Shown piece after piece: positions 35,211 through 46,112 of a stretch of 64,000 bases of DNA. This DNA is from Rhodococcus sp. CH91. GTDB lineage: Bacteria; Actinomycetota; Actinomycetes; Mycobacteriales; Mycobacteriaceae. The number at the start of each line of letters is the position of its first letter. Positions within the stretch are counted from its first letter, which is position 1. The stretch is taken from assembly GCF_022554085.1 (NCBI RefSeq), contig NZ_JAKFYR010000011.1, positions 36,462-100,461 of the forward strand, written 5' to 3'. The translations under genes were made by a program, and so were the position numbers. The notes below the pieces were generated by a model. It worked only from the letters and a program-made list of their open reading frames with translations. It did not search any database and was not told the origin of the DNA.

Positions 35211-35855
35211 ATGAACGAGTCGGGATTCCGCTACGACCCGCAGCGGTGCGCGCTGGTGGTGATCGACATGCAAAACGACTTCTGCTCGCCGGACGGCGCT
35301 CTCGCCGGGTGCGGCTTCGACGTCTCTGCCGCGGTGACGATGACGCCGCGCCTCGCGGAACTGATCGCCGGTGCCCGCCACGCGGGTGTGCCCGTCGTCT
35401 GGGTCCGCACGGAACACGACGAGACCACCGACTCGCCCCAATGGCTGGGGCGGGTCGGCGACGGGCCCGGAACCGCCCGGACCGGGCTGACCTGCCGGCC
35501 CGGGACCGTGGGCGCCGAGTTCTACGGTGTCCGGCCGGCGCCGGGTGAACCGGTGATCGTCAAACACCGCTTCAGCGCCTTCGTCGGCACCGACCTCGAT
35601 CGGGTCCTGCGCTCACGCGGGATCGAATCGCTGTTGTTCACGGGCGTCGCGACGGAGATCTGCGTCGAATCGAGCCTGCGCAGTGCCCTCTTCCACGAGT
35701 ACTGGGTCTCTCTCGTCGAAGACTGCGCCGCCTCGTACAGTCCGGCCGCGCACGCCGCATCGGTCGCGGTGGTCGCCCAGAATTTCGGGACCGTGGTGAC
35801 GGCGGACGGCCTGCTCCCGAGGTGGGCCACGCGCCCGGCCGTCACTCGCGTCTGA
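35211..35855 (+). CDS. isochorismatase-family cysteine hydrolase
   Basis: 214 residues with the complete cysteine hydrolase triad: D19 (VIDMQND), K118 (VKHRFSAF) and C151 (GVATEICVES), including the cis-peptide before the cysteine. Family members hydrolyse amides such as nicotinamide, N-carbamoylsarcosine, ureidoacrylate or biuret. The substrate here is unknown. The ATG at 35211 follows GAGAGGACCCTCGC. It probably forms an operon with the upstream permease and converges on era. Confidence 0.88.
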   Translation: MNESGFRYDPQRCALVVIDMQNDFCSPDGALAGCGFDVSAAVTMTPRLAELIAGARHAGVPVVWVRTEHDETTDSPQWLGRVGDGPGTARTGLTCRPGTVGAEFYGVRPAPGEPVIVKHRFSAFVGTDLDRVLRSRGIESLLFTGVATEICVESSLRSALFHEYWVSLVEDCAASYSPAAHAASVAVVAQNFGTVVTADGLLPRWATRPAVTRV

Positions 35856-35882
35856 ACGACCACGGCCCGGATCCGGACAGCG

Positions 35883-36800
35883 TCAGAATCCCAGACGTCC
35901 GAGCTGTTTGGGATCGCGCTGCCAGTCCTTGGCGACCTTGACGTGCAGATCGAGGTAGATCTTCACCCCCAGCAGTTTCTCGATCTGGGTGCGAGCCGCG
36001 GTGCCCACCTCGCGCAGTCGCGCACCGCCTTTGCCGATGACGATGCCCTTCTGGCTCGGCCGTTCGACGTAGAGCAGGGCGTGCACGTCGAGCATCGCCC
36101 CCTGCTTCTCCGTACGCCCTTCGCGTTCGGTGACCTCCTCGATCACCACGGCGAGCGAGTGCGGCAGCTCGTCACCGAGCCCCTCGAGCGCGGCCTCGCG
36201 GATGAGCTCGGCCATGAGCGTCTCCTCCGGTTCGTCGGTGAGCTCACCGTCCGGATAGAAGGCCGGCCCCGGCTCCATGTGGGATGCGAGGACGTCGACG
36301 AGAACCTCGACCTGTTCACCCGAGGTGGCCGAGACGGGCACGACCTCGCAGTCGTCCCCGAGCAGCTTCGACACGGCGAGCAGCTGGGCGGCGACCTGCT
36401 GCTTGCCCACCTTGTCGATCTTGGTGACGATGCCGACGATCGGCGTCTTCGGTGCGACGTGCCGCACCTGGTCGAGGATCCAGCGGTCCCCGGGTCCGAT
36501 CTTCTCGTCGGCGGGGAAACACATGCCGATCGCGTCGACCTCGGAGTAGGTGTCCTGCACCAGGTCGTTGAGACGCTGCCCGAGCAGAGTACGCGGGCGG
36601 TGCAGCCCGGGGGTGTCCACCAGGATGAGCTGGGCGTTGTCGCGGTGGACGATGCCACGGATGGTGTGGCGGGTGGTCTGCGGACGTGACGAGGTGATGG
36701 CGATCTTGCTGCCGACGAGTGCGTTCGTCAGCGTCGACTTCCCCGTGTTGGGCCGTCCGACGAAACAGATGAAGCCGGAACGGAAGTCGGGGTCGGTCAT
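35883..36800 (-). CDS. era: GTPase Era
   Basis: 305-residue GTPase for 16S rRNA maturation and 30S assembly. The G1 motif GRPNTGKS lies at residues 15-22, then DTPGLH and TKID; the C-terminal KH domain (about 215-300) contains [14 protein letters not shown], which binds the 3' end of 16S rRNA. The ATG follows GAGGAGCATGC and overlaps the CorC-like stop by 4 nt. It is the last gene of phoH-ybeY-corC-era. Confidence 0.97.
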   Translation of the reverse strand: MTDPDFRSGFICFVGRPNTGKSTLTNALVGSKIAITSSRPQTTRHTIRGIVHRDNAQLILVDTPGLHRPRTLLGQRLNDLVQDTYSEVDAIGMCFPADEKIGPGDRWILDQVRHVAPKTPIVGIVTKIDKVGKQQVAAQLLAVSKLLGDDCEVVPVSATSGEQVEVLVDVLASHMEPGPAFYPDGELTDEPEETLMAELIREAALEGLGDELPHSLAVVIEEVTEREGRTEKQGAMLDVHALLYVERPSQKGIVIGKGGARLREVGTAARTQIEKLLGVKIYLDLHVKVAKDWQRDPKQLGRLGF

Positions 36801-38110
36801 GCATGCTCCTCGGTTGTGGCAGTGTCGATGTCGGTGTGCTCGTCGGAATCGACCCGCTGCACGAAGACGGTGCTCACCCGCACCCGTCCCCGGACGTCCG
36901 GCCCGCCCTCGCCGCGGAGCAGCAATCCGTGGGTCTGCACTTCCGATCCGGGCAACGGAACGCGGCCGAGTTCGTAGCCGAGGAGTCCGCCGACCGTGTC
37001 GACCTCGTCGTCCTCGATGTCGATGCCGAAGAGCTCACCGAGATCCTCGACGGGCAGTCGTGCGGAGACACGGTAGATGTCGTCGCCGAGTTCCTCGACG
37101 TCGGGGATCTCCCCGGTGTCGTATTCGTCGGCGATCTCACCGACGATCTCCTCGATGACGTCCTCGATGGTCACGAGGCCGGCGATGCCACCGTATTCGT
37201 CGACGAGGACCGCCATGTGGTTGCGATCGCGCTGCATGTCGGCGAGCAGATCGCCGAGACGCTTCGAATCCGGCACGAACACCGCCGGACGCATGACGTC
37301 GGCGACGGAGACGCTGCGACCACCGTCGCGGTGGTAGTAGGTCTGCTTGACGAGGTCCTTGAGATAGACGACGCCGCGGATGTCGTCGACGTTCTCGCCG
37401 ATCACCGGGATCCGCGAGTGACCGCTGCGCACCGCGAGCGAGGTGGCCTGGCCGGCGGTCTTGGTCTCCTCGATCCACACCATCTCGGGACGCGGCACCA
37501 TGACCTCGCGGGCGGTGGTGTCACCGAAATCGAAGACGGACTGGATCATCCGGCGCTCGTCGTCGGCGACGACGCCGCTCTCCTGCGCCAGGTCCACCAG
37601 CTCGCGCAGCTCGATCTCGTTGGCGAACGGACCGTTACGGAAGCCGCGACCGGGCGTGACGGCGTTGCCGACGACGATGAGGATGCGGCTGACGGGGCCG
37701 AGCAGGACACCGAGGACCCGGAGCGGGCCGGTGGCCGCGAGCGCGATGGGATAGGCGTGCTGGCGGCCGAGGGTCCTGGGGCCCACGCCGATCACGACGT
37801 AGTCGACGATCACCATCACCGCGGCGCCGACCACGAGCGCCCAGGTCCTGTCGAGGACCGCGAGCAGGGCCCCGACGAGCACCACGGTGGCGGTGATCTC
37901 GCAGAGGATGCGCAGCAGGACGCTCAGGTTGACGTATCGGGGCCGGTCCTCGAGGAGACCGAGGAGCCGCCGCGCGCTGGCACGCCCCTCCTTCGCCAAT
38001 TCCTCGGCCCGGGCCGCGGAGACCGTGTTGAGCGCCGAGTCCAGGGCGGCGAACAATCCGCCGAGCACCACCAGGACGACTGCGAGGACGACGAGGGGCA
38101 CTGTACTCAC
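36797..38110 (-). CDS. CorC/HlyC-family membrane protein with CBS domains
   Basis: 437 residues: a DUF21 (CNNM) transmembrane domain with three to four helices (1-150), two CBS domains (about 200-330, with [10 protein letters not shown] and [17 protein letters not shown]), and a C-terminal CorC_HlyC transporter-associated domain (about 345-425). The family is implicated in Mg2+/Co2+ efflux. GTG 38110 is the start. It corresponds to Rv2366c, lies 58 bp after ybeY and overlaps era by 4 nt. Confidence 0.92.
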   Translation of the reverse strand: MSTVPLVVLAVVLVVLGGLFAALDSALNTVSAARAEELAKEGRASARRLLGLLEDRPRYVNLSVLLRILCEITATVVLVGALLAVLDRTWALVVGAAVMVIVDYVVIGVGPRTLGRQHAYPIALAATGPLRVLGVLLGPVSRILIVVGNAVTPGRGFRNGPFANEIELRELVDLAQESGVVADDERRMIQSVFDFGDTTAREVMVPRPEMVWIEETKTAGQATSLAVRSGHSRIPVIGENVDDIRGVVYLKDLVKQTYYHRDGGRSVSVADVMRPAVFVPDSKRLGDLLADMQRDRNHMAVLVDEYGGIAGLVTIEDVIEEIVGEIADEYDTGEIPDVEELGDDIYRVSARLPVEDLGELFGIDIEDDEVDTVGGLLGYELGRVPLPGSEVQTHGLLLRGEGGPDVRGRVRVSTVFVQRVDSDEHTDIDTATTEEHA

Positions 38111-38168
38111 GCGGTTGTCCCTTCCTCGGTGCGCCCGGAACAGGCGTGACCGTTCGTTCTGCCGCCGT

Positions 38169-38711
38169 TCATGATTCGGGAGTGTCGACGAAACCGGCCT
38201 TGCCCAGCAGGTTCCGGTCGCGAGCGGCGAGGCGCGCTTCGTGTTCGGCGCGACGGAGCTCCTCGTACCACTCGGCGAGGAGCTGGTTCTGCAGCCCGAA
38301 CATCTCCTTCTCTTCGTCCGGTTCGGCGTGGTCGTACCCGAGAAGATGGAGCATCCCGTGCACCGTGAGCAGGGCGAGTTCGTGCGCGACCGAGTGTCCG
38401 GCCTTGGCCGCCTGATCGGCGGCGAACTGCGGGCAGAGCACGATGTCGCCGAGCATCGACGGTCCCGGCTCCGGGGCGTCCGGTCGTCCGCCCGGCTCGA
38501 GTTCGTCCATGGGGAACGACATCACGTCGGTGGGGCCGGGCAGATCCATCCACCGCACGTGCAGGTCGGCCATGGTGTCGAGGTCCACGAGCACCATCGA
38601 CAACTCGGCGGCCGGATGCACGTCCATCCGGGCGATCACGAATCGTGCGACGTCGAGGAGGTCCTCCTCCGAGACGTCCATTCCCGATTCGTTCGAGATC
38701 TCGATACTCAT
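38169..38711 (-). CDS. ybeY: endoribonuclease YbeY
   Basis: 180-residue metalloendoribonuclease for 16S rRNA 3' processing and 70S quality control. The zinc site is H118-x3-H122-x5-H128 ([11 protein letters not shown]); [11 protein letters not shown] is the other family hallmark. The start ATG at 38711 follows AAGGAAC. A 30-residue basic C-terminal extension is longer than in E. coli YbeY, as usual in actinobacteria. It sits between phoH and the CorC-like gene. Confidence 0.96.
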   Translation of the reverse strand: MSIEISNESGMDVSEEDLLDVARFVIARMDVHPAAELSMVLVDLDTMADLHVRWMDLPGPTDVMSFPMDELEPGGRPDAPEPGPSMLGDIVLCPQFAADQAAKAGHSVAHELALLTVHGMLHLLGYDHAEPDEEKEMFGLQNQLLAEWYEELRRAEHEARLAARDRNLLGKAGFVDTPES

Positions 38712-38760
38712 GACTGGAGTTCCTTCTGCACGACGGTATTCGGTTGGTCGAGACGGTTGC

Positions 38761-39822
38761 TCATCGGCGCTGCACCCGGTGCGCGGCGCGGCGCTGCGCG
38801 CGGTTGCCGGCGGCGCCGTCCCCGTCGCGGGAAGCCTCGAACCGGCTGTATGCGTCGACGATGTCGGACACGAGGCGGTGCCGCACGACGTCGCTGCTGT
38901 CGAGCCGAGCGATGTGGATGTCGTCGATGCCGTCGAGGATCTCGGTGGCGGCGGCCAGACCCGAGCGGGCACCGCCGGGGAGGTCGATCTGGGTGATGTC
39001 GCCGGTCACCACGATCTTGGAGCCGAAGCCCAGACGGGTGAGGAACATCTTCATCTGCTCGGCGGTGGTGTTCTGTGCCTCGTCGAGGATGATGAACGCG
39101 TCGTTGAGGGTGCGGCCGCGCATGTATGCGAGGGGGGCGACCTCGATGACCCCGGCCTGCATGAGCTTCGGGATGGCTTCGGGATCCATCATGTCGTGCA
39201 GTGCGTCGTGCAGGGGACGCAGATAGGGGTCGATCTTCTCGTGCAGGGTGCCCGGCAGGAATCCGAGACGCTCGCCGGCTTCGACGGCCGGACGCGTGAG
39301 GATGATGCGGTTGACCTGCTTGGTCTGCAGCGCCTGGACCGCCTTCGCCATGGCGAGGTAGGTCTTGCCGGTGCCGGCCGGACCGACACCGAACACGATG
39401 GTGTGCGCGTCGATGGCGTCGACGTAGCGCTTCTGGTTCAGGGTTTTGGGCCGGATCGTCTTGCCGCGCCGGGACAGGATGTCGAGGCTGAGCACGTCCG
39501 CGGGCGATTCGGAGAGTCCCTGGGTGAGCATGCCCACCGTGCGGCGCACGGCGTCCGGCCCCAGAGGCTGTCCGCGACGAACGAGGGTGACGAGTTCGGC
39601 GAGCGCCCGTTCGGCGAGGGCGACGTCGGCGGGGGCGCCGGTCAGTGTGACGGTGTTGCCCCGTACGTGGATGTCCGCGGCCAGGAGGGCCTCGAGGGCG
39701 ATCAGATTCTCGTCCGTGGCCCCGAGCAGGGGCGCTGCGGCCTCCGAAGGGAGGTCGAGACTCGACCTGACCTGGGTCGGTTCGAGTTCGGCGGGCTCGT
39801 TGGGTCGGTCTGGTTCACTCAC
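38761..39822 (-). CDS. phoH: PhoH-like ATPase
   Basis: 353 residues. An N-terminal KH-like segment (about 35-90) precedes the PhoH P-loop domain (about 125-330) with Walker A GPAGTGKT and Walker [10 protein letters not shown]. The protein is cytoplasmic; phoH-ybeY coupling suggests a role in RNA processing. The GTG at 39822 is the start. The C-terminal 25 residues are basic. It is the first gene of the phoH-ybeY-corC-era unit. Confidence 0.95.
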   Translation of the reverse strand: MSEPDRPNEPAELEPTQVRSSLDLPSEAAAPLLGATDENLIALEALLAADIHVRGNTVTLTGAPADVALAERALAELVTLVRRGQPLGPDAVRRTVGMLTQGLSESPADVLSLDILSRRGKTIRPKTLNQKRYVDAIDAHTIVFGVGPAGTGKTYLAMAKAVQALQTKQVNRIILTRPAVEAGERLGFLPGTLHEKIDPYLRPLHDALHDMMDPEAIPKLMQAGVIEVAPLAYMRGRTLNDAFIILDEAQNTTAEQMKMFLTRLGFGSKIVVTGDITQIDLPGGARSGLAAATEILDGIDDIHIARLDSSDVVRHRLVSDIVDAYSRFEASRDGDGAAGNRAQRRAAHRVQRR

Positions 39823-39925
39823 GTGGACGGTACGTCCTGCTTTCGGTTCGGCTCCCGCACGACGGTCGTCGTGTTCGTCCCAGTCTAGCGCCGGAGCGAC
39901 CGCCCCCCTCCTGCAACGGCGGCCT

Positions 39926-40576
39926 TCACCGGGGTTCGGCGTTCCCGTCGCGCGACGACGCCTCCTCGAGCCACTGCCGCGCCGCGGCGAGGACGCCGGG
40001 AGCGCGGTCGGGCGAGACGCCGGCGAGGACGAGATTGCCCAGGGCGATGGTGTCGCCCGAATCGTCCACCAGGCCCAGATTGGCCTGCTCGAGCGTGGCC
40101 ATGGTCAACCCCTCCATCATCCCGACCAGCACGGGCACCGGGAGATAGTCGGAGAACTGCCCCCGCGCGCGGCCGCGTTCGACGAGGGCGAGGATGCGCG
40201 AGCGCACCGGCGAGACCAGGTCGGCGATGCGCTGCTCCCCCATCTCCTTGCGCGCGAACGAGAGCAACACGCGATAGCGGTCGCCGACGGGCCAGGTCCG
40301 CAGCGCCTCGACCGCGAGCGCCACCGCGGGATCCTCCGGTTCGGGCTGCTCGAGGACGTCGGCCAGTGCGGTCGCGGCGTCGTCGGCGATTCCCTCGACG
40401 AGGGATTCCCGGTTGGGGAAGTGCGCGTACACCGTGCGACGGACGACACCTGCGGCTTTGGCCACGTCGTCCATGCTCGCGTCGGGATCGGCGGCGAAGC
40501 ACAGCATCGCCGCGTCGAGTATCCGCACACGGTTCGCGTTGAATCGGGTTCGCGGTCGGGTGACCGGGTTCTCCAC
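39926..40576 (-). CDS. TetR family regulator of the MFS transporter
   Basis: 216 residues from GTG 40576; ATG 40615 would add 13 residues and lies against the operator. The HTH (about 15-60) has MDDVAKAAGVVRRTVYAHFPNRESLV. The C-terminal domain is a typical TetR drug-binding bundle. It is divergent from a DHA2-type efflux gene, with two inverted repeats in the gap, the standard repressor/pump arrangement. Confidence 0.87.
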   Translation of the reverse strand: MENPVTRPRTRFNANRVRILDAAMLCFAADPDASMDDVAKAAGVVRRTVYAHFPNRESLVEGIADDAATALADVLEQPEPEDPAVALAVEALRTWPVGDRYRVLLSFARKEMGEQRIADLVSPVRSRILALVERGRARGQFSDYLPVPVLVGMMEGLTMATLEQANLGLVDDSGDTIALGNLVLAGVSPDRAPGVLAAARQWLEEASSRDGNAEPR

Positions 40577-40623
40577 GTTCTCGCCCTCTTCCGCCGAATG
40601 TGATCTGTGTTTCATTTTAGTTG

Positions 40624-40664
40624 CACACGGGTGTGTACCCGCATAGCTTGCACATCACTGTGCA
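40624..40664. promoter_or_regulatory. two inverted repeats between TetR and MFS genes
   Basis: CACAC-GG-GTGTG lies at 40624-40635 and TGCACA-TCAC-TGTGCA at 40649-40664. Both are perfect and sit in the divergent promoter region, so they are candidate operators for the TetR protein. Confidence 0.55.
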
Positions 40665-40720
40665 GTTCCGGGTGCGTCGCCCGGTCCGCATCACCCCGCG
40701 TCGCACTTCGAGGAGAGCCG

Positions 40721-42334
40721 ATGACCACAGCCGTCACCCGGACGAACGGGACCCCGGCGGAGGAACCCTACCGGCTGCGGTGGGCGGGACTTGCGGTGCT
40801 GTGCCTGAGCCTGCTCATCGTCGTCATGGCGAACACCTCGCTGATCGTCGCGGCCCCGGGCATGCTGCGCGATCTGCAACTCACCAGCACCGACATGCAG
40901 TGGGTCATCGACGGATACACCGTCCCCTATGCCGCGCTGATGCTGCTGTTCGGTGTACTCGGTGACCGCTACGGCCGTCGGCGTGCGCTGCTGGTCGGTC
41001 TCGCGGCCTTCGCCGGTGGCGCGGTCTACGGCTCCCTCGCGGACAGCGCGGTCGAGGTGGTCGTCGCACGAATCGTGATGGGAACGGGTGCCGCCGTCAT
41101 CATGCCCGCGACCCTGTCGTTGCTCGTCGCGATGTTCCCCGCACACGAGCGCACTCGCGCGATCTCCGCCTGGGCCGCCACCTCCGGTCTCGCGATCGCG
41201 CTCGGCCCACTGCTCGCCGGATGGCTCCTCGAGTCGCACTCGTGGGGGTCGACCTTCCTCATCAACGTGCCCATCGCCGCGCTGGCTGCAGTGGCCGCGA
41301 TGATCCTCGTCCCGGCATCCAGGGCCGACGACCTCACCCGCATCGATTGGATCGGCGGCGCACTGTCGGTCATCGCGCTCGGCGGCATCGTCTACGCGAT
41401 CATCGAGGGTTCGCATGCCGGCTGGGGCACCGGGGCGATCGCGATCACGGTCGGCTCCGTGGCCGCCGCCGGGGTCTTCGTGCTGTGGGAACTGCGCCAT
41501 CCCCGGCCGCTCCTGAACCTGCGTCGTGTTGCGGACCGAACCGTCGGTGGCGCGTGCGTGGCGGTACTCCTGCTGTTCCTCGTCGCCTTCGGGGCCATCT
41601 ACTTCGTCGCACAGCAGTTCCAGTTCGTCCTCGGCTACGGTCCGCTCGAGACCGGCCTGCGCCTGCTCCCCCTCGCAGCGACCGTCTCGGTCGGGGCCGC
41701 CCTCAGCGGCCGGCTCGCGCCCAGGCTCGGGGCGCGGGTCCTCGTCGGGAGCGGCATGCTCGCCGCCGCGGCAGGAGTGCTCGCTCTCGCGGTGCTGGAC
41801 GTCGGCTCCGGTTACCTGCCCTTCCTGGTCTCGTTGCTGCTGCTGGGTCTGGGAATCGGGCTCGCGACCCCACCGTCCACCGACCTGATCATGGGCGGAT
41901 TCCCCGGGTCCGATCTCGGAGCCGCGGGCGGATTGAACGACACCGCAGTGGAATTCGGCGGGTCGCTGGGTATCGCCGTGCTCGGCTCGGTCCTCGCGAC
42001 CACCTACCATCGCGAGATCGCCGGTTTCCTCGACGGATTGCCGTTGGCCGGTCTGACCGGACCGATGGCCGATCAGGCCGCGACCGCCGTCGAAGCGGCG
42101 GGCGACTCGGTGGGTGGGGCGGCGATCGTCGCGGAGGAACTCGCGAAGAATCCGATCGTGGCGTCGTACGCCGGTCCACTGCTCGACGCATCGTCGACGG
42201 CCTTCGCACAGGCGATCTCGTCCGCGAGCCTGGTCGCCGGCGTCGTGCTGATCGGAGGCGCTGTGACGGTCTCGCTGCTACTGCCCCGCAGGGTCCACGG
42301 ACCGTCGCCCGAGACCGTCCGTATCCCCGGCTGA
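40721..42334 (+). CDS. MFS multidrug efflux transporter, DHA2 (EmrB/QacA) type
   Basis: 537 residues with about 14 membrane segments. Motif A GVLGDRYGRRRALL lies after segment 2; segment 5 carries the antiporter motif region (SGLAIALGPLLAGWLLE). Such pumps export lipophilic drugs and cations with protons. The ATG at 40721 follows AGGAGAG. The gene is divergent from its likely TetR repressor. Its 3' end overlaps the convergent alpha/beta hydrolase gene by 57 bp. Confidence 0.92.
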   Translation: MTTAVTRTNGTPAEEPYRLRWAGLAVLCLSLLIVVMANTSLIVAAPGMLRDLQLTSTDMQWVIDGYTVPYAALMLLFGVLGDRYGRRRALLVGLAAFAGGAVYGSLADSAVEVVVARIVMGTGAAVIMPATLSLLVAMFPAHERTRAISAWAATSGLAIALGPLLAGWLLESHSWGSTFLINVPIAALAAVAAMILVPASRADDLTRIDWIGGALSVIALGGIVYAIIEGSHAGWGTGAIAITVGSVAAAGVFVLWELRHPRPLLNLRRVADRTVGGACVAVLLLFLVAFGAIYFVAQQFQFVLGYGPLETGLRLLPLAATVSVGAALSGRLAPRLGARVLVGSGMLAAAAGVLALAVLDVGSGYLPFLVSLLLLGLGIGLATPPSTDLIMGGFPGSDLGAAGGLNDTAVEFGGSLGIAVLGSVLATTYHREIAGFLDGLPLAGLTGPMADQAATAVEAAGDSVGGAAIVAEELAKNPIVASYAGPLLDASSTAFAQAISSASLVAGVVLIGGAVTVSLLLPRRVHGPSPETVRIPG

Positions 42335-43090
42335 GGGCGCCGTCAGAAGTTCGAGCGAACGCTCCCACGACCGGGTCGTCCGGTCCAGGAAGGCGACATG
42401 GTCCTCGCCCTCGAACAACTCCAGCACGACGGGGTCACCGACGGCACGGGCCCCCTCGGCGTAGCGATGAGCCACGCTCACCGGAACCTGCACGTCCGCC
42501 GTGCCGTGGAGCACCGCGACCGGAATCCCGGTCGGTACCCGGTGTGCCGGCGACGCCGACCGGTAGAGTTCGGGCGCCTCGTCGAAGGGGACACCGAACA
42601 GGGCCTCGAACTGCGGGACCCGACGTCCGTGCTCACCGGCCGTGACGAGGTCGAGCGCACCGGCCTGCGACACCACGAACTCCGGTCGCACCGACGTGTT
42701 CTCACCGGCGAGCCAGACCGCCAGCTGGCCACCCGCCGAATGGCCGACGAGCCGCACACGTGCGGGGTCGACCTCGATACCGGCACTGTGGGCGTGCGGT
42801 ACGACGAGAGTGAAGATCGCCTCGAAGGCCGCCCGGAGATCGGCGGACATCTCGGGCCACGCACCACCGGCCTCGAGCCGGCGGTATTCGATGTTCCACG
42901 CCACCAGTCCCCGGCGGGCGAGTTCGACGGCGAGGGCGGTGCCGAGATTGAGGTGGTACCGGCCGTGCCAGGAACCGCCGTGCACGATCATCACGACAGG
43001 CACCGGGGCCGTCACGGCCTCGGCGGCGGGCAGATAGAGGTGTCCGAACTGCTGGGGCTCGAGACCGTAGGCGAGTCGTGTGCGGAACAT
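42278..43090 (-). CDS. alpha/beta hydrolase (BD-FAE/esterase-lipase type)
   Basis: 270 residues. The oxyanion motif HGGSW (37-41), nucleophile S118 in GHSAGG and a late histidine in GEDHVAF define an HSL/kynurenine-formamidase-like esterase. It has no signal peptide. The ATG at 43090 follows GAGGGCC, 10 bp after the rsmE stop, so it is probably the last gene of hrcA-dnaJ2-rsmE. Its stop lies inside the convergent MFS gene. The substrate is unknown. Confidence 0.85.
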   Translation of the reverse strand: MFRTRLAYGLEPQQFGHLYLPAAEAVTAPVPVVMIVHGGSWHGRYHLNLGTALAVELARRGLVAWNIEYRRLEAGGAWPEMSADLRAAFEAIFTLVVPHAHSAGIEVDPARVRLVGHSAGGQLAVWLAGENTSVRPEFVVSQAGALDLVTAGEHGRRVPQFEALFGVPFDEAPELYRSASPAHRVPTGIPVAVLHGTADVQVPVSVAHRYAEGARAVGDPVVLELFEGEDHVAFLDRTTRSWERSLELLTAPSAGDTDGLGRRSVDPAGQ

Positions 43091-43100
43091 CCGGCGGCCC

Positions 43101-43859
43101 TCAGTGCAGCGGCCGGGCGCGCCACCGGTCGGTGAGCACGCCGATCGCTCCGAGCGCCACGGCCGCCGCCGTCGACGTGCGCAGGACGGTGGGACCGAGG
43201 CAGACCGCAACCGCGCCCGCCTCCACGAGTGCGCGCACCTCCGCGTCGTCGAGCCCTCCTTCGGGGCCGACGACCAGGGTCAGCGAATCAGCATCGTGGA
43301 CGGGCACGTCGGCGAAGGGTGTCGTCGCGGACTCGTGGAGCACCACGACGACGTCGCCCCGTGCGACCGCCTCCCGGACACGAGCGACGACCTCGGGCGT
43401 GCGGTGCAGCGCGGACACCGACGGGATGTACGCGCGCCGCGACTGTTTCGCGGCAGCCGTCGCGACCGCCTGCCACTTGGCGACACCCTTGTCGGCCTTC
43501 GCATCCCACCGCGCGACGCAGCGCGCCGACTGCCACGGCACGAACTCGTCCGCCCCGGCCTCGGTGGCCAGTTCGACCGCGAGTTCGGACCGATCGGACT
43601 TCGGCAGCGCCTGCACGACCGTCACGGTCGGGCGCGGTGGGTCCACGACGCGGCGGCCCAGCACGAGGGCGTCGAGCCGGTCCTTCGCCACCGCGGTGAC
43701 CTCGACGTCGGCGACGGCACCGGCCCCGTCGGACAGGACGAGCCGCTCACCGACGGCGATGCGGCGCACCGTTGCGGCGTGCCTGCCCTCCTTGCCGTCG
43801 AGCACGGCCGTCCGCCCCTCGGCGGGCAGCGGGTCGAGATAGAACAGCGTCGCGGCCAC
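43101..43859 (-). CDS. rsmE: 16S rRNA m3U1498 methyltransferase RsmE
   Basis: 252-residue SPOUT methyltransferase. The N-terminal PUA-like domain (1-70; [19 protein letters not shown]) binds rRNA; the knotted C-terminal domain has [16 protein letters not shown] and [12 protein letters not shown] for S-adenosylmethionine. It methylates U1498 of 16S rRNA. It starts at GTG 43859, 8 bp after the dnaJ2 stop, as in mycobacteria. Confidence 0.95.
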   Translation of the reverse strand: MAATLFYLDPLPAEGRTAVLDGKEGRHAATVRRIAVGERLVLSDGAGAVADVEVTAVAKDRLDALVLGRRVVDPPRPTVTVVQALPKSDRSELAVELATEAGADEFVPWQSARCVARWDAKADKGVAKWQAVATAAAKQSRRAYIPSVSALHRTPEVVARVREAVARGDVVVVLHESATTPFADVPVHDADSLTLVVGPEGGLDDAEVRALVEAGAVAVCLGPTVLRTSTAAAVALGAIGVLTDRWRARPLH

Positions 43860-43867
43860 CGGCGGAC

Positions 43868-45019
43868 CTAGCGGGCGCTGAACGCGTCGCGCAGGCGCGA
43901 GAACAGGCCACCGGAGTTCTGCGAGCCGGAGGTCACGACCTCCACCCGCTCCCGGTCGCTGTGCCGGCGCAGATCCTCGAGCAGCTTCGTCTGCTTGTTG
44001 TCGAGACGGGTCGGCACCACGACGTCGAGGTGGGCGTGCAGGTCGCCGCGAGTGCCCGAGCGCAGCTTCGGCATGCCGTGACCGCGCAGGACCGCGATCG
44101 AACCCGGCTGTGTGCCGGCATCGACGGTGATCTCGGTGGGTCCGTCGAGGATCGTGTCGACGGTGACGGTGGTGCCGAGCGCCGCGTCGACCATGGGGAT
44201 GCGGATCGTGCAGTGCAGATCGTCGCCGTCGCGCACGAAGACCTCATGGGGTTCTTCGATCACCTCGACGTAGAGGTCACCGGCCGGTCCGCCACCGGGG
44301 CCCACCTCGCCCTGGGCCGCGAGGCGGATGCGCATGCCGTTGCCCACCCCGGCGGGCACCTTGACGGTGATCTCCCGGCGGGCGCGCACACGGCCGTCAC
44401 CGCCGCACTTGCGGCACGGGTCCGGGATCGTCTCGCCGACGCCGCGACAGGTGGGGCACGGACGGGAGGTCATGACCTGGCCGAGGAAGGAACGCTGCAC
44501 GGACTGCACCTCACCGGAGCCGCCGCAGGTCTCGCATCGCACGGGCTTCGAATCGCCGTGGGTACCGGAGCCGGTGCACGAGTCGCACAGGACGGCGGTG
44601 TCGACGGTGACCGTCTTGGTCACGCCACGGGCGCATTCGTCCAGGGTCAGGCGCGTGCGGAGCAGCGAGTCGGCACCGGGCTGGACCCGGCCGCGCGGGC
44701 CTCGCGAACCACCGGCTCCCCCACCGAAGAACGCCTCGAAGACATCACCGAGACCGCCACCGAATCCGGCACCGCCGAACCCGCCTGCGCCGCCGCCACC
44801 GGGCTCGAGCGGATCACCGCCGAGATCGACGATCCTGCGCTTCTCCGGATCGGACAGCACCTCGTAGGCGGCGGAGATCTCCTGGAAGCGCTTCTGTGCC
44901 GATTCGTCGGGGTTGACGTCCGGGTGATGCTCGCGCGCCAACTTCCGGTACGCCCGTTTGATCTCCTGGTCGGTCGCGTTCTTGGACACGCCGAGCGTCC
45001 CGTAGTAGTCCCGTGCCAC
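43868..45019 (-). CDS. dnaJ2: chaperone DnaJ2
   Basis: 383-residue type I J-protein. Domains in order: J domain (1-70) with the HPD motif, a glycine/phenylalanine-rich stretch (about 75-105), four CxxCxGxG zinc repeats (about 150-215) and the client-binding C-terminal domain. It stimulates DnaK ATPase. The start is GTG 45019. It follows hrcA by 49 bp, the order known from actinobacteria where dnaJ2 is separate from the dnaK-grpE-dnaJ1 operon. Confidence 0.96.
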   Translation of the reverse strand: MARDYYGTLGVSKNATDQEIKRAYRKLAREHHPDVNPDESAQKRFQEISAAYEVLSDPEKRRIVDLGGDPLEPGGGGAGGFGGAGFGGGLGDVFEAFFGGGAGGSRGPRGRVQPGADSLLRTRLTLDECARGVTKTVTVDTAVLCDSCTGSGTHGDSKPVRCETCGGSGEVQSVQRSFLGQVMTSRPCPTCRGVGETIPDPCRKCGGDGRVRARREITVKVPAGVGNGMRIRLAAQGEVGPGGGPAGDLYVEVIEEPHEVFVRDGDDLHCTIRIPMVDAALGTTVTVDTILDGPTEITVDAGTQPGSIAVLRGHGMPKLRSGTRGDLHAHLDVVVPTRLDNKQTKLLEDLRRHSDRERVEVVTSGSQNSGGLFSRLRDAFSAR

Positions 45020-45068
45020 GTTGTGTTCTCGTCCTTACTTCGCTCTACACAGAAAAAATGCACGGTGC

Positions 45069-46112
45069 TCAGCGTTCGCCGAGCACCTCACCGATATATC
45101 TCGCAACGGTCGCGACCGATGCGATGGTTCCCGGATAGTCCATCCGGGTGGGGCCGAGCACTCCCAGACCACCGAAGACCGTACCCGCGGCGCCGTAGCC
45201 GGTGGACACGACGGAGGTGGTGCGCATCTCCTCGAACTGGGTCTCCTCACCGATACGGACGGTGACCCGGCCCGCCTCCTGACTGGTCGCGAGCAGTTTG
45301 AGTACCACCACCTGCTCTTCGAGCGCTTCGAGGACCGTACGCAACGATCCCGGCACCATCCCGTGGCCGTCGAAGTCCGCGGCGTTGCGGGTGAGATTGG
45401 CGGTGCCCCCGAGGACGAGACGCTCCTCCGGGTGCTCGACGAGTGTCTCCACGAGAACCGTGGTGCACCGGATCAGCGCGTCGCGCAGATCTTCCGGTGC
45501 GTTGTCGGCGAGTTCGGTGACGGCGACGGACGCGGCCGCGAGCCGTTTGCCGGCGAGCGCGCCGCCGAGCAGCTCACGCAGTCTGGCCAGACCGTCCTCG
45601 TCGATCACGTCGCCGAGTTCGACGATGCGCTGATCCACACGGCCCGAATCGGTGATGAGCACGAGCAGCAGCCGCGCCGGCGTCAGCCCCACCACTTCGA
45701 GATGCCGCACGGACGACGCCGACAGCGTCGGATACTGCACGACCGCCACCTGACGGGTGAGCTGCGCGAGCAGCCGCACCGCGCGCCGCAGGACGTCGTC
45801 GAGGTCGACGCCGGATTCGAGGAACTGCAGGATCGCGCGACGCTCGGCCGACGAGAGCGGCTTGACCTCCGCGATCCGGTCCACGAACTGGCGATATCCC
45901 TTGTCGGTGGGAACACGCCCGGAACTCGTGTGGGTCTGGGTGATGTATCCCTCCGCCTCGAGCACTGCCATGTCGTTGCGGACCGTGGCGCTCGATACAC
46001 CGAGATTGTGCCTGTCGACGAGTGTCTTGGAACCGATCGGTTCCTTGGTGGACACATAGTCCGCCACGATGGCGCGCAAGACCTGAAATCTTCGCTCCTC
46101 GGTACTCGACAA
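45069..46112 (-). CDS. hrcA: heat-inducible transcription repressor HrcA
   Basis: 347 residues: an N-terminal winged helix (about 1-75; [21 protein letters not shown] and HTSSGRVPT), then the GAF-like and inserted domains. It represses heat-shock genes at CIRCE elements. The TTG at 46112 is chosen because GGAGG lies 7 nt upstream and the product begins [16 protein letters not shown], the family N-terminus. I found no CIRCE element in its own upstream region. Confidence 0.95.
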   Translation of the reverse strand: MSSTEERRFQVLRAIVADYVSTKEPIGSKTLVDRHNLGVSSATVRNDMAVLEAEGYITQTHTSSGRVPTDKGYRQFVDRIAEVKPLSSAERRAILQFLESGVDLDDVLRRAVRLLAQLTRQVAVVQYPTLSASSVRHLEVVGLTPARLLLVLITDSGRVDQRIVELGDVIDEDGLARLRELLGGALAGKRLAAASVAVTELADNAPEDLRDALIRCTTVLVETLVEHPEERLVLGGTANLTRNAADFDGHGMVPGSLRTVLEALEEQVVVLKLLATSQEAGRVTVRIGEETQFEEMRTTSVVSTGYGAAGTVFGGLGVLGPTRMDYPGTIASVATVARYIGEVLGER

